Made by a program: the position numbers and the translations under genes. From contig NW_020945064.1 of NCBI RefSeq assembly GCF_900497805.2, forward strand, positions 8,575,708 through 8,639,707: 64,000 nucleotides of DNA, given 5' to 3'. Of the stretch, positions 43,511 through 57,599 are shown piece by piece; position 1 is the stretch's first letter, and each line of letters starts with the position of its first letter. Under the pieces are notes generated by a model. That model did no database searches. It saw only the letters and a program-made list of their open reading frames with translations, and was not told the origin of the DNA. Origin of the DNA: Vombatus ursinus (Eukaryota; Chordata; Mammalia; Diprotodontia; Vombatidae).

Positions 43511-46374
43511 TGACTCTTATTTCTTGGTAAAAGAAGCTGGAAATGTCCAGGTGGTTGGGGCTGGTTATGGACTTTGAGGATTAAGTGCTATCAGGGAGCG
43601 GAGAGCCAATGATGGTCATCATCTGACGTGACTGTTGTCATAGATGGACAGAGCTCTGAGGCTGAGGATGGCTAACCCCAGGGTCATGCATCTAGTAAGT
43701 CTCTGAAATGAGATTCAGACTCATCTTCTCAACTCACTTGAAATGCACCATGCTTCCTGCCTTTGTTTAATGACATCTTTAGTAGATACCACCTGAATGC
43801 ACTTCTGTACTTGAAGGAAAGTCCATTGGTCTAACCCAACTCTCTATACTTCTGGAAATGTTGGTCTGAAGAGTTCTGTGAAGAGTCAGTTTGCGTTGAC
43901 TTGTTATCTGCTGTGATCCGATCAACACCAGGTGAAAACTTCGATGGAAAAGAATTTTATTCAATTCAAGTGCATATGTTTTTGTAGAGAAGACTGCCAT
44001 GCTTCTCTCCTTTCCCATCTTAATTCTTGCCCGACCTTTTGGAAAAATTGCTGTTTCTGTAGAATTCCTCCTTCAAAGATTTCTGAAACACCTTCTGCCC
44101 CAGTTTTTGCAAGTTCTGCCCCTCTTTCTCCATTCTTTGCATTTTGTATACTCCCCATATTGCTTGTTGAACTCGCTCTCCCTTCACAAGCTGAATTCCT
44201 GTGTCAATCTAATTTGATCATTGTGATGATAACCAGCTAGAGAATCCAAAATCCACCCCAGGCAGAGTGAAATAAATATCTTTGTTGTATTTTGATCAGA
44301 TGTGATTTGTTAACTACACCTTGCACATAGAAGAATTTGACCTACAGTGTTACCATCTCTGGGCCTGAACCTTCCTTTTCCACTTGGCCTCCTTCCTTTT
44401 AGTAAACTGAAAAGAGCCTTAAAACCCTTGCCTTCACCTTGGTTCTGGAGAGCTCATCTCTCTTCCCCTGTGCACAGGTCTGTGAATCCTAGGAGTCTTC
44501 AGTCCAGGCCGAGCCAGAGTTTTCCTGGGGGACGCTGATGTCAGTTCATCTTTCTTCCTTATGGCATCTTTAGCCAAGCATAATTTGAATGCTTCTCTGA
44601 ATTGTCTCTTGGTGGCTGCATAGTGGGAGGCACAGCAGGCCCCCCAGTGTCCATATCTAAGGGGCCACAGATAGTGTGGAGCCATGGCCTAGGGACAGAC
44701 ACTCCTCTCTCTGATCAGGGTCCTCCCAGATGACAAATGGACTGGTTGTGCTGCCTGGCTTTGTTTGTGTTTTTTAGAACAAACTAACCTGTTTGTGAAA
44801 TTCCGTGTTATGTACTTACAAAAAAAAGGACAGTTACTCCCTTTCTTACCCGAGAGGCCTTTTATTTCATCATTTTGTTTAATTCTTTTGCATGAAGAAT
44901 AGACTAGTGTGCCTGGAACAGGGAATTCCGTTTGGGGAGATAGGAGGTTCTGGAGCACCTCAGTTGTTTGGCTGGGTTTTATTCCAAGGCACCATCTTCA
45001 TGGAGATAGCAGAAGGACCTGTGACCTCAGCCAGGGCCTGGGAATCTTCCAGATCCAATTCCTCAGCTTCAAAATAAAGTGGCCCCTTCAAGTTTCTTCT
45101 CACTCAGTTCTGTGAAGGTGTGATTCATTATAATAGTAATACAACATCAGCCATTCTGACTTCCCTTCTAATGACTGAAGACTATCTTCAAGGGTTGTGG
45201 CACCCTTTTTACCCCCATTTGAAGCTAGTGGAGGATGACTGTCTATGGTTCATTTCTTTAACCTTTTCTGTGAACGTTCTATAGCCTCCTGCTCATAAAC
45301 TGGAGGTCCTAGGTGATAGTTTCCCAGGGTTTACCCTTGAGTCTTTGCAGTAAAGAGTACTTCCATGGATGCTCTTCTTCTGCAGTCCAGTGGCAGTGTG
45401 CCAGCTGGGCCTTTTGCCAGCCTTTCTGCGATTGATATCTAGGACAGCTGATTTAGGGAACAAGAGATGACTGGAGGGAGGGCTTTTGTCTAGGAGCTCT
45501 TTTGCCTTGTAAGTATGTGGGTGAGAGTAGATGCTATGCGGAATTCTGTTCCCATGCAGGGGAGGCAGAATTTGGTTGGTTATAGTTTTTTGTGTATGTG
45601 TGTTGTTCAGTCCTGGTTTGATTTTAGAACAAAGGGGCCTATCACAGGAGGAGCAATCATGGCCCCTGGGCTCACTGAACCTGACCATTGGCTAATAACC
45701 ATTGTTGTAGAAAAACACGTGCCAAGCTGAACATACTTCTCCAATAATTTGGCCGCCTTGAACTGCAGGGGAAGTGGAAGAGGGTGCTTGGTTCCCATGA
45801 CATTTTGTTTCGTGGGTGAGTGAAGTTCAATAGCTTTTCTTGGTATTGGTCTTCTCATTTCTTGCTTCTGCCCTCTCTTTCTGGGTTAGTGCCCCCACCT
45901 CCCAAGTTTGTATTTACATGGACCATCAACAGAACTAAGAGATTTCCACTGGCTGCTTTGTTGCTTCTGGAAGATGGGAAGGCTACCTTTTCAAGCCTGT
46001 TCTCTTTGAGATCCATACACAGTAGAAATTTGTTATTAATGAACCAAATCCTCTGTTTTGTCCCCACGATTAGGGAGCTCAATGTCAGCTGTCTCCATCC
46101 TTGGGAATGAATTTCTAGACTCATACCCATGGCTCTGACCCCTAGAGATGTTTGGTGAGAATTGTGCAAATGTGAGTCTTCCATCACTGAGAGATGGAGC
46201 TGTGTTTCATTTCATCTCTGAGGTTTCTTCCAGCTTTAAACCAGTGATGCCATAGTCTTACATCTCAGTTTTGACATCTTTAGGAAAGCTTTGAAGTTTT
46301 CCAATTAAAGAAGGCCTTTATCTATGATATCTATCCCCAACTGATTATAAACAATTTTGGAGTGTTAGGGCAGG

Positions 46375-46560
46375 AAGGAGAATTTGGAGATGTGTCTAGT
46401 CCAGTCCTAAGTTCCAGAGAGTGGGAAATAAAGAGTTATGGTATCATAACTAAGTCTCACAAGATTCTGGGGTTTAGAATTGGAAGGTAGCTTCATTTCA
46501 GATGAGTAAACGCAGACCAGAGATGAAGTGACCTGACTACCATCATCCACCTCATCAGTA
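46375..46560 (-). mobile_element. MIR-like SINE fragment
   Basis: 'ggggtttagaattggaaggt', 'gatgaagtgacctgactacc'. Confidence 0.45.
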
Positions 46561-49500
46561 TCAAGCAAAGAGGAACATTTCTTGACTTCACGTCGATACT
46601 ATAGAGGCCTTCTTCCCTGACCTGTGGAGAAGCCAGATGGTTCTTCCCAAATATTTCTAGTGGAACAGAAATAACTTTAAGTGTAGCATGGTGAATTACA
46701 GGTGGCCCTAGGGCTAGAAACCAAGGCCTCTGTTCTTTCCAGCAGTAGCTTCTAGGCTAGGAAGGAGGCAGGCTTCAACCTCAAAGCAAAACTGCTGGTT
46801 GCCTTCACAAAGGATGGCAGCTTCTCAGAGCATTACTTGCCTTTGTATCATTTGGTCCAGTCAGCTTCTTCCAAGGCTCGAAGAGAGGGACTTGCCCATG
46901 TTCCCGTACAAACTCTGCCTCAGGAGCCCTGAAACCAAGGCCAGAGCTTTCTATGGAATTGGCTCTGCTCCTCTCCCATTGTCCACTCTTGACTGGCACC
47001 TGTTTGGTGACGGTGAGTTTTCCTGAGCAAAGCTCTTCTATTGAAGTCCCTATCCTGGAGGAGCTGGTAACATTGCGAGGGGAGGAAAGACTCAGTCCTA
47101 TCACCAGTTAGAGAGCACAATGTGGTGAAGAGTCGCATTGAATAGAACCTAGTATCTGCGTCTCTAGTATAGCAGTGGGATATGGAGCCAGAGGAGTTAG
47201 GAGAATCCCAAAGCCGCATCGGTAGGGAGAAACTGAAAGGTTGGTGTCTGTTGGCCAGGAAAGCCTCTTTGGGTATAGGATCTGAGCCTTAAGAATGATT
47301 TCATTGTCAAAGAAAGTAGGCCATGCCAATTATTCCTGTGGCAGTGCTGCTGAAGGATTCTCTGCAGGGACTTAGGATGGAATGGGAAAAGCACATTGAA
47401 CCCTCTACTGAATGGCAGTGTACCGAAGGACTTGTTTAAGTAAAGGCTTGGGGGTGGGGAAATAAGCATGTGACTGAATCTGACTTCCAGCCGCCAAACA
47501 AAGTTTGTCATCAAAGCTGCCTGGTCCTGGAATCCTCCCATGGAACTGCTCATGGTGTCTGACTGACCCTGGGAGCAGTGTGTGCCATCTTGCAGGTGTC
47601 TCAGAACAAAGTCAGACCAGGCCAGTGGCAGACTTGAGCCAGGAGCATTGCAGTTCAAGGCATCTGCTCACTCTGGGTTAATATAGCTATCGTACTTTAA
47701 TAATACATACCATCTAATCCTTTTTGGCAGGGAAGGGACGGAGCTTTTTTTAAGGAGGGTCTGAAAACAAGCCTGGGCTGTATACTGTTCTTTCTTTCAA
47801 AGATTCGCTGGCAGAACAATTGTCTGGCAGCCTATACAGTGTATGTGGGACTGTTTCTTGCCCTTTTTTGAGAGAAGGCTGAATACTCTGGGAGAGTGAG
47901 AATGTGACCCCAAGCAGCAAGGTCACATGGCCTCTTGTTTCAGGCACACATGAAAAAGACCCACAGTGGGAAGACTTGTGATTGAGCTTTAGGGATGGGG
48001 GCTGGACACATTCTGACTGGTTCCTTTTTGATCTGCCGTATTTTGTGTTAGTACAGCATCTGGAATAATAACTTTTCAGAAAATCACATGCCTCACTTGT
48101 GTGGAGCCCCCAGATTAGATCAAAGAGATGGAAAGTTGGACTGTTGCCTCCCCCGTTTTCTGGCCCACTGGTGCCCTGTGGCTGTCAGATGCACTGAGAG
48201 AGAACGTCAGGAGCAAAGGAGTAGCGAGATGGCGGGCTCAGGGCTGCTGGGGGAGAGGCTGCCTGAATTAAAGCATTAAGTGAACAAGACTGTTCTAATT
48301 TCAGACTGATCCTGGAGAAGTCTTGGGTTTGTAATGAAGGTTAGAAAAAGCCACCGACAATTAGAGGGTGGAACAAGTGTAGCCATTGTGTGTTCCCCTT
48401 AGTCCTGTAGAGAGCAGGCAGAGAGAGAGCCCTCACGGCGTCGCACAGATTGCCTTTTGTCTTCTCAGCCCGATTTCTCCCGGCCATAGGCAGCTGTTCA
48501 AGAGTCATTCACTTCATGGACTTACAGCCTCCAGCTCCTCATCCATGAGGGTGCGGGACCCTCGATGAGCCATCCAAATGAGGAAATCCCATTTCTCTTG
48601 GGAAGCCGCAGCTATAGCAGGGTGAGGAAGTATGCCTCTCAGCTTCCTCATAGGTAAAAGGAAGGGGCTCCCTAGGTCTCCAGGGTCCCCATCAGAAGGA
48701 GCCTTTTGTATCAGTTTCATTCCTCCATTAGTTTTTTTTTTCACCCACCAACCCTGGTGAAGTGAAGAACCTTTAGAGTTTGGAGAATCATCCTGATGGA
48801 AACCACAGGGTTTAGGACTCAAATGGCTGTCCTAAGGGGAAGAAGAAGGGGAAACTTGACTGACTTTTTTGTTAGGGGTGTGCTGCATGGAGTGGGTGGG
48901 GGGGAGCATTTGCTTTTTTCTCAGCCTGTCAGATTTCATTGTTCAGAGACTCACCCTGAGAAAAGTGACTACAAATGTGGAAAACTGTGGTCCCTAAGTC
49001 ATTGCTGAGAAATGCCCTAATGGGCCAAGAGGAAAACCCCAGGCCTGTAGGTAGCCAGCTGCCTTCTGGATTTGGCATTGGGCTACTTTGGGATAACCTC
49101 TGTTTAATCATTAGTGCCAATTACACATTCGGGAAAAGACCAAAACATGCATTATTGTCAGGTAGGTGTGAGCTGAGCAGCAAACAAATGCACGTCAAGA
49201 GTTTTTAATTAGTAAAGTAGGTAGAAAGAACTCTGGCTGCTTAGGAGAGGCAAATCTGGCTGCATACACCCCCCCCGCCTTTATCTTAATGTGTTTATTT
49301 TTAGTTAATCTTGCAGTAGGGAAACTGCCCAGCTTGCCTATTGCCACTTGTAAGCCAAGGTGCCACTGGCCTGGAGGGAGCTCACCACAGACTGCAAAGG
49401 CAGCCGTGGCCTAGGGGTGATCAGGCAGATGGCCTTAGTAGGGAGGGGTGTAAATTCAGGCCCTCTGGACCCCCCTCATTCTCCTTATTCCTAAAGACAG

Positions 49501-49683
49501 ATATCCACTATTTCTGAATAAGATAGTGGACAAAATATTTCTAAATAAATAGTGGGCGCTCGGTATATGCTGCTACCTGGACTAGGTACCATGCAAAAGA
49601 AATTAAAGTCCTTAAGACAACTTCAATTTAATGAGAGAAACAGGATAAGTAGAAGAAAGAAAGGATAATAGAGCTTTTGGTCA

Positions 49684-49925
49684 GGCAGCTGGGTGGTACA
49701 GTGGGTAGAGCACCAGGCTTGGACTTCAGATTGACCTCGGGTATTTCCTAGCCACGTGACCCTGGGCAAGTCCCTTAACCTCTGTTTGCCTCAGTTTCCT
49801 CAACTGTTAAATGAGGATAATAACACCACCTACCTCCCAGGGTTGTTCTAAGGGTAAAATGAGATATTTGTAAAGCATTTTGCAAACCTTAAAGCTCTGT
49901 ATAAATGCTGGTGGTTATTCTAAAT
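49684..49925 (+). mobile_element. CORE-SINE with MIR-like 3' half
   Basis: Marsupial tRNA-like head 'caggcagctgggtggtacag', core 'cacgtgaccctgggcaagtc', then 'cctcccagggttgttctaag' and 'tttgtaaagcattttgcaaa', a 3' half distinct from Mar-1. Confidence 0.85.
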
Positions 49926-50329
49926 TCCTCAAGGGTAGAGCCTATGTTAGGAGTCCTAAGAACTCTCATTCTAACATTAAAATTGGAAAGGACTTGAGAA
50001 ATCTTTTTGCCCCTCCCTCTCATTTTGCAAAGAAGGAAACAGGCCGGGGGAAACTCCTGCCATGCCCCCCACACCTTGTCTCACTTGTCTGCTTGGGCAG
50101 ACGCAGTATGTGTTGAGTCCTAAGAAACAAAAATGCTGAGGAACTGGGCCAGAGCCAGGGGAATCATGGCATTAGGAGGGGGAGCTGATCCTATAATTTA
50201 GCATTATGAAAATTTGTAGAGTTTTCTGTAAGGCATCATTGCAGAGGTAACTAGCTCTCTTGCTCAGCAGTGGCGGTCACCTTTCTCTCCAGCTCTTTAC
50301 CCTCCCTGAGTTCTGCTCTTGCTGTACTG

Positions 50330-50506
50330 GCCTCTGGCTGTTTCCTATTGCCATGCCTTTATGCTAACTTAGAAGGCATCTCCTCCTCATCTCTGCCTTA
50401 TAGGATCCCTGAACTTGATGGAAATCAAGCCCTTTCTTCTACATGAAGACCTCCTCCCTTAGCTGCTAGAGCCCTTCCTCCCAGAACTACCTTGTATGTG
50501 TCTGTA

Positions 50507-50542
<36 letters not shown>

Positions 50543-50680
50543 ACTGTATGTCCATTTTTTCTGTCTCATAGAATACAAACTTCACAAGGGCAGCAGCTGT
50601 TCATTTTTTGTGCTGTCTCCCAAACCTAACATTGCTCCTGGAGCATATAGTGGAGACTTAATAAGTGGTTGATTTAGAAT
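50330..50680 (+). mobile_element. L2 3' end with internal (CA)n
   Basis: 'agaactaccttgtatgtgtc', (CA)n at 50508-50540, 'acaagggcagcagctgttca', 'gagcatatagtggagactta'. Confidence 0.65.
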
Positions 50681-50689
50681 TGCAATTCT

Positions 50690-50790
50690 AACTCCCTTTT
50701 TATAGATGCAAAAGCCCAGAGAAGCATCTCATTGCTGATTAGTGGCAGAGCCAGAAGGAGAAGCCAGCTCTCCAACTAGGCGTAGGCCGC
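50690..50790 (-). mobile_element. MIR fragment
   Basis: 'ctttttatagatgcaaaagc', 'gctgattagtggcagagcca'. Confidence 0.5.
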
Positions 50791-52018
50791 TGGTTTCCAC
50801 GTGGTATAATCAATAAGGAGTGATTGAGCTTAACTGTCATGACCCACACTCCTCCCAGCCTCTAACCAGACTTCAACAACGGGTGCTATTTGTTGGATGG
50901 TGCATGTGGCGGGGCCCTCAAGAGAATACCCAGACTGCAGAGCACCTTCATCTGGATTGTTCTTGTCCAGTTCTCTTATCAGACTGTCATGGGCCTTAGC
51001 TTCTCTGCTAACTTGCTTTTATCCAGACTTGCACAAATGTGGGGACAGTCATTCACTTTATAAAAAGGGTTCCTTATGTTTTAATCCCTTTAAATAGCAA
51101 ACTTCCTTAGGATTTGGTGGGGACCAATTTCTAGCAAGCCAGCTACTGTTTGCTGAAGCCTCTGTAAGCTTCTTGGACAGGGCCTATGTCTTTGCCTCTG
51201 GTCCTGATCAAAGCGCCTCCCTTATTAGCATTTACTGGCACTTCAGTGTTTGTCAGATAACTACAGCAAAATCCCCCCTTTGCAGTCCAAGTGGGAGGCT
51301 TTGTTCTAGTTCTTGCTCCTGTGCCGGCCCCTTCTCCTCCCACCCAACCCCAGCGGTTAGGAAAGGGGGCCAGCAAGCCCCAGCCCCTGCTGGGTATCAG
51401 GCCTTGGGAGACTGGAGTTGCCAGGGGCGTAGGGGATAGGAGTCAGTTTTGTAGCACTTACAGCCAGCCAAACTCTGCCCATTATCAGCAGCAAGCACCC
51501 CAGACAGACATGTTCCGTCTGCTGTAGCCAAGAGAGCCAGAAAGGGCTGGGGAGGGAGAGGTAGGGGAGGACCCGAAGGAGTAGGGAGAGACAGGAAGCC
51601 GGGACGGACGGCCTCGGGAGGGATGGGGCTTTGGACCGAGTCATCAGTGAGACCCTCAAACAATAGAGTTCTTGGCAACATCTTGCCAATGGAAAAAAAA
51701 GAAAAAGGGAAAAACCCAAACCAAAGCCAAAGCATGTGGACAGGCTGTGCTAGTGGCGCTAAAAGGATAGGGAGGCTGGTGTCTGTCCCTACATGAACTC
51801 TGAGCATCAGCTGTCATCGGAGGATCTGAAAGCATGTTGTAGACGCTAGTTAGTTAATTAAAGAAAGCATCCTGACTCCTGGAGAAAAATTCAATCCCTA
51901 TCATTAGGAAGTAAGACTTTCAAAAAGAGGAGGCCCTAACTCAGTTTCCTAAAATATTTATTAGTGTTTAATTGCCTGTCTAAAACTTGAAGCTCCTGAA
52001 CCAAGGCTCGTTCAGTAA

Positions 52019-52094
52019 CTCTCTCCCTCCCCTCTCTCTCCTTTCTCTCTCTCCCCTCTCTCTTTTCTCCTCACTGTCTCTCTGTCTCCCCCCT
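52019..52094 (+). repeat. (CT)n tract
   Basis: About 75 bp of ctctccctcc units. Confidence 0.92.
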
Positions 52095-52229
52095 ACATTA
52101 ATGTAGAATATTGATGGGGGAGTGAGGAGGAGGGTATCCAAAGAATAATTGAAGAGGAAGGAGGGAAGCATTTTTGATACATTGGAGCAAGATATGGTTT
52201 ATTGCCTGTTAAGATTGATACTGTTGAAT

Positions 52230-52330
52230 AACGGTTATATCTTTAGGGCTGAAAGGAACTTCAGAGGTCATCTTCTCCAGCCCCCTCCCCCATTTTATAG
52301 GTGAGGAGATTGAGGCCCAGTGGCATATGG
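52230..52330 (-). mobile_element. MIR-like SINE fragment
   Basis: 'tagggctgaaaggaacttca', 'ttttataggtgaggagattg'. Confidence 0.55.
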
Positions 52331-53709
52331 TAGTAGGCTGTGCTAACTGCCCTGCCCCCTTAGGAAGCCTCTCTTAAACTAGAGGTTCCAATTCATAATT
52401 ATTCACCATTGCTTAAAGAGGACACCTAGAACCTGAAGAAGCTTTCCTGCCAGACCTTGGGCCTGGACCTTGAGGCCACATTGGAGGATGCCTTCATTTC
52501 TGAGCCTCTGGTTACAAGATGAAGGGCTGTGAGCTTTGTGCTAGTTTCTGCACATTCAGATTCAACGGTCTGCAAAGTGACCACTTTTCTCTGGCAGGGG
52601 CTGTGCTTGGACCAGAGTGAAGCCACTTCTCAGCTGTCTGCCTGCTTCTCTCTCATCTAACCAGTCTCAGCCATGCCCAGATCCAAGGCATCCTGGCTCT
52701 CTCCTGGGGGGCCCCTCATCACTCCCAGCCCCACTGGGGACATTGCCTCGTATGCCTTCCTTGCCCTTGACCAATGAAGACAAGGTGTCTGCCTCTAGGA
52801 GCTCACAGATGGGAAAAGGACTTTGTAGCAAGGCAGGGGCAGGGAAATACCCCACATGGAGGAATAGCCTTATTGGGATGATGGTGATGGGTCAAGGCTG
52901 CCAGCTGTTGCAGGAGCCACATGGGATGGGCACATGGGGAAGCCTGCAACCTTTTCTTGGGGGGTTCAAAGGGAAGGGAAGGAACACTCCTCGGGGGGCA
53001 TCTGAGCCTCCTTTCCTCTCCTGATCGCACCCCAGCTCTGCCGATTGCCGTGTGACCTTGCCGCCTGTCGTGTCTGAGAAGCTCTGCGTCTCTGAGATAG
53101 ATCACATGGGGGCTGGCGGCCAGACGCTAATTCGCCCAGCGGAGTCTGCTCTCCTCTTCTGCAAAGGAGGTCACTTGTCTCATCCGGTAGATGGACGATG
53201 GGAGACGTCTGTCTCCTCTTCACTGTCTTCCCTTACCCTTGGCCTGGATTTTAGGCTGTAGATCAAAAGACTTGAGACCAAATAACTTCTGAGCCTCTAA
53301 GAAAAACAAATAAAGTAGAGCAGTGGACAACACCCCGGGAACTTTGATAATCTGCCCTAAAGGTGCTCACTTCCCTTCCCACCCCTTTGGAGCCTACAGT
53401 ATTTGTGTGCCCATTTACCTGTAGGAAATCCTGTGCTTATTTTGGATGCCTGCTTGGGCTTCATGTTAGGAGAGATGAAAATAGTTTATTGTAAATAAGT
53501 AATTCTGTAGTCCTTTCTTTTCTTTATTTTAAAACTGTCCCCATAATCCTGGAATTTCAGATTGGAAAGGACCTCTGTGGCCATCTAGTACAATCTGTGG
53601 CCGTAGACAGATCCACACTTCCAGCACAACCGGGGGGTCATCTGGTCCAGACTTTGTGGAGACCGCCAGTGAAGGGAGGAACCCACTACCCCAGGAGAGC
53701 TCTGATTAA

Positions 53710-53865
53710 GAAAAAAGATTATTCACATCTTTTGTTTTTGTATCATCTCTCTTTCCCAATACCTTCTCTCTCCTGCCCCTCCTAAAGCTCTATCCCTTAT
53801 AAAAAAGAAAGAAAATGAGAGGAAGAAAAACCTGTACAGTAAAGTTCACCAACACCTGGGGAAAA
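53710..53865 (+). repeat. Unnamed AT-rich interspersed repeat, copy 3
   Basis: 'taaagctctatcccttataa', A-rich 'gaaagaaaatgagaggaaga', 'agtaaagttcaccaacac'; same order as copies 1 and 2. Confidence 0.45.
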
Positions 53866-55114
53866 GTCTGATGCCCAGAGCTCTTCACCTTTACAGAGGA
53901 GGGGGTGGGTGGGTGGGTGGGAGGTGCTTTTTAAGGATAAGTCAGATTGTTACAGACCATTTTTCCTTATTCCTGGTTCTCTGGAGCACAACCAGAATCA
54001 ATGCCTCTTCCTCATTACTCTTAGGTCAGTACCTGAGTAACAGGAATCTGTGAAGAAACGTTGGTCCTCCTATGTGAGGAGACTGCTAGCTTAGACCAGA
54101 GGGCCTTTTGAGGCCCCTTCTAGACCTGAAACGATGATCCCTGCTGGATCCCTCAAGAACACAGCTAGCATGCCCCTAGGATTTTCAGTACCATAGGTCA
54201 AAGCTAGAAAGGATCCACTCGCTATAGAATCCCATCCCCAGAGGACCCAGAGAACTTGGCCTTGCCGGTGGTTATGAGGCTGGGGAGTGACTGCAGATCC
54301 AGTGCTTTTTCTGTCGCAGATGGTGAGGTGATGGTACCTTCCAATGTAGGAACACATAGTTCCAGTGAACAGGAAGCTGAACCCTGTTTTCACCTTTGGG
54401 TTCAGGCTGACCCCCTTGCTCACCCCTCAGTGGTGCCTGGAGGGCCAAGGCGCCAGCTGGCTCCCATGGCAGCCATGCCCTGATCCAGAGCAATCTGGGC
54501 AATGTGTTAAGCCTGCCTGGTCTGGAAGTAGTTAGGATGAATCGCAGAATCTTACAGACCCTCAGCACCCACAGGACCTTCGGTGTCACGTGGGGCAGGC
54601 GTTCATCTAAACATGTCTTGTACATTATTGTTGCGCCCACTCCTGCTCTCTTGGGGCACAAGAAAAGGCAGATCATCTGACTCAGAAACCTTGTCTGATG
54701 TTGAATGCACTGTTCATTCTGCTGTAGTTGTGCCCCCCTTCTTGACCCATCTCTCCTCTCTTCTCCACTATCTACCGAGAATAAGTCATTTGTCCACAGC
54801 TCCGCTGCACTGGAGGCGCAGGGGAAAATCCAGACTCTCAGCTGAGGGCTCTGTGCAGGTGGTGTGGCCAGCAGCACCCCTCTTCTCTCTAGTGTATTTT
54901 GTGTTGATTGAATAAAGGAAGAATACTTGTTGTTGAATTCCCTGACCGGTGAGTAGTTTGCTTTTGTTATAAGAAGGGAGGAGAGATAAATGTGTCCTTT
55001 TACTTGGGGAAGGGGGCAGCCTCATTCCTGAGGAACTGACCAGAGAAAGCCCCAAGCAGCAGACAAGTATGGGGCCCACCCCTAGTTGCTACACTAGGTC
55101 CATGGCGAAACCAT

Positions 55115-55365
55115 GGAAGCTCAGTGTTGCAGTGGATCGAGTTCTGGGCCTGGAAACAGGAAGACCTGATACAAATTCAAATAGAGTCCCCAACACTTAC
55201 TAGCTGCGTGACAGGCAAGTCACTTAACTTCCACTTGCCTCAGTTTCCTCATCTATAAAATGGGGATAATAATAGAACCAACCTCTGAGGGTTGATGTGG
55301 AGATGAAATGAGATGATATTTATAAAGCACTTTGCAAACATAGCTATGGTTGTTGTTGTTAACGG
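55115..55365 (+). mobile_element. CORE-SINE with MIR-like 3' half
   Basis: 'gttgcagtggatcgagttct', 'ttactagctgcgtgacaggc', 'aaaatggggataataataga', 'ttataaagcactttgcaaac'. Same class as 49684-49925. Confidence 0.85.
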
Positions 55366-56934
55366 CCAGGAATTCAGGGACCTCAGGTCTAGCTTTGTTT
55401 CTGCAGCATCCTTTTGGATCTTCTCTCTGGCCCCCCTCCCCGAGGTACATGGCTCCATTGCAGCCGTGTCAGGTGCCCCTAGAAGACAGGGAGCAGCAGG
55501 AGGTCATCAGCCATCAGCTTTGAGCCAGTCAACGTGGCCTTCTGCTTCTAGGCCTCCAACTTCGGCAGTGTTGCTTCTTGTGGGCTCCCTTAACTGGCCG
55601 GAGGGTCCCCTGCCCACTTCCTCCACCTGCTGAGGCTCCAGCCCCAGAATGGCCACAGGTGGTCTCCTAATTAAAGCCTCCACTCCCCAGATCCTCTTGA
55701 CTGTGCACAGCTGTTGTTTCCTGGCTGTGGACTGTGGGTCTTGAATCATGGCAGGAAGAGCGCACTGGGGGCCCTCATGGTTTGCTTTACAACAGGGAAC
55801 AGCTTCAGTTACAGTCAGAGCCTGGGGTGCGTGCTGAAGGCCCCTGTGGTCAAAAGGCAAAGATGGTTTTTTTCCAGACCTGATCTTCACCTTCAATATG
55901 TTGGTCACTGTCCTTGGGGCTCCATCCATACGCAAGACTTGGTGGTGATTCTGTGTGTAATAGCCAAGCATGTCTTGACCCTGACTTGTTAGGGAATGGC
56001 TGAATGAATGTCAGTGTGATGGTCTGGGGCGGGGCATAAGAAATAACATGAGAATCGGCATAGGAGAATGCCCAAAGGGGCAAATGTGCAACCCACAGAA
56101 CTGCCACGTGCTATTCCCGCTGGATTACAGTGGGAAATGTTGAACAAAGCAAATAAAATATAATAAAACACAGCTAAGGTTACATTTTAAAACTAAGTCA
56201 CCATGTAGCCCACAAGGATCCTCATGTACCAAATCAGTGGCTTAGAGTCCGGGGGGGTCTGTGTCCCCCCTACCATGTATTGGTTGTGGGACACTGGGCA
56301 AATCCCTCAACCTCTCAGTGTCCCAGCCACTGGCTCTGTGGGACTGTGAGCATGGGCTTGTCTGCAGGTCCCTGCACCAGGGAAGCACCGTGGGGATCCC
56401 ATCCCAAGAAGTGACAAAGCTCTTTTATTAGAACGAATGGAGTGAGTCTAGAGAAGAAAGCACTTGGACTTCACAGCTAAATTTATGATTTTTGTTGACA
56501 TCTTTTTATCTCCAAACATTCCTCTCACTTCTGCAGAGAGCCGTCAAACTGGAAACAAAGGACAGGAAAATGCGGGGGAAGTTCAGCAAAGCCAACCAGC
56601 ACTAATGTGTATGTGCAGGGTTCCCCCCAACAAACCCCCATCTCAGCAAAAAGGAGGGGGCACGTTTTATTAGGTCTCTTCTTGAGAGTCTAGCTTGATT
56701 TAGCTTGTAATTACATGGCATTCAGCCTCTTGTGTGCTTATGTGCTTTCCATTTGCATTGTTGTCATTGTGTGTTTTGTTTTCCTGGTTCTTGATACTTC
56801 ATTTTGCATCAGTTCACTCAAGTCTTCCCCTGACTCTCTATTCTTCACATTTTATTAGCTCTTATGGTTCAGTTGTGTATTTTAAGACAAGTATGTTTTA
56901 AAGCAACATTGAAATAAATAAAATCCCAGATCTG

Positions 56935-57275
56935 TAGATGTACAGCTGTAATCTACCTTGGAGGCCCACCCAGCCATTGCATTTTGTAGGTGAGAAGACC
57001 AAGGCCCAGGGTCAAACAGATGTCAGGGGTGGGATTTGAACCTAAGTTCTCTGAACCTGTCTGCTCTGTCCTGTGTCCTGTGTGCCGATGGTGAGTCCTG
57101 TGGTTTGAAGTCCTCCTCTGCCTTTTCATAAGGTGGAAGTGATCCTGAGGGTCCTCAAAGGCTTGTGGGAATTAAAGCTAACAGGGACCTGAGAGGTCTA
57201 GTCCACATCTCCCATTTTATAGTTGAGGAAACTGAGGCTCAGAGAGGGAAGGGACAGCATGGATTCCATGCTGTC
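56935..57275 (-). mobile_element. Two MIR-class fragments
   Basis: 56935-57065 ('gtaggtgagaagaccaaggc', 'gggatttgaacctaagttct') and 57155-57275 ('ttatagttgaggaaactgag'). Confidence 0.6.
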
Positions 57276-57599
57276 TTACCACATTCCCTCTTGAAGGTTA
57301 TGCTAATAAAACCAGACTGGAAGGATGGGCTGCAAGATGGTCAGTCAACGTTTAGGGCCACAGCAGCTCATAGAGACTGTCTGCCATAGAACCAGTGCCC
57401 TCTCTGTTTGTGGAGGGAACACCTAGAGGGTTAAAAGCACAGGCCTCGAAGTTGCTTACCCTAAAGCCATGTTCTCTCAGGACCCTTCCAGCTCTACCTT
57501 TCCGTGATTTCTCAGCGTGTGTGGTCACCAGCAGGCAGGAAGTAGCGTATGTCCTCTGAAGGGGATACCAGTTCAGTGGGTACTATTTGATAGCCCATG

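Noticed and set aside
43930-44300. Possible LTR-like stretch with an aaataaa signal near 44270
   Set aside because: No paired terminal repeats, no primer-binding site and no similarity I can name; too weak to call.
56804-56811. TTGCATCA, an ATF4/C-EBP composite-like site
   Set aside because: An 8-bp match is expected by chance in 64 kb, and it lies deep in intron 2, far from the promoter.
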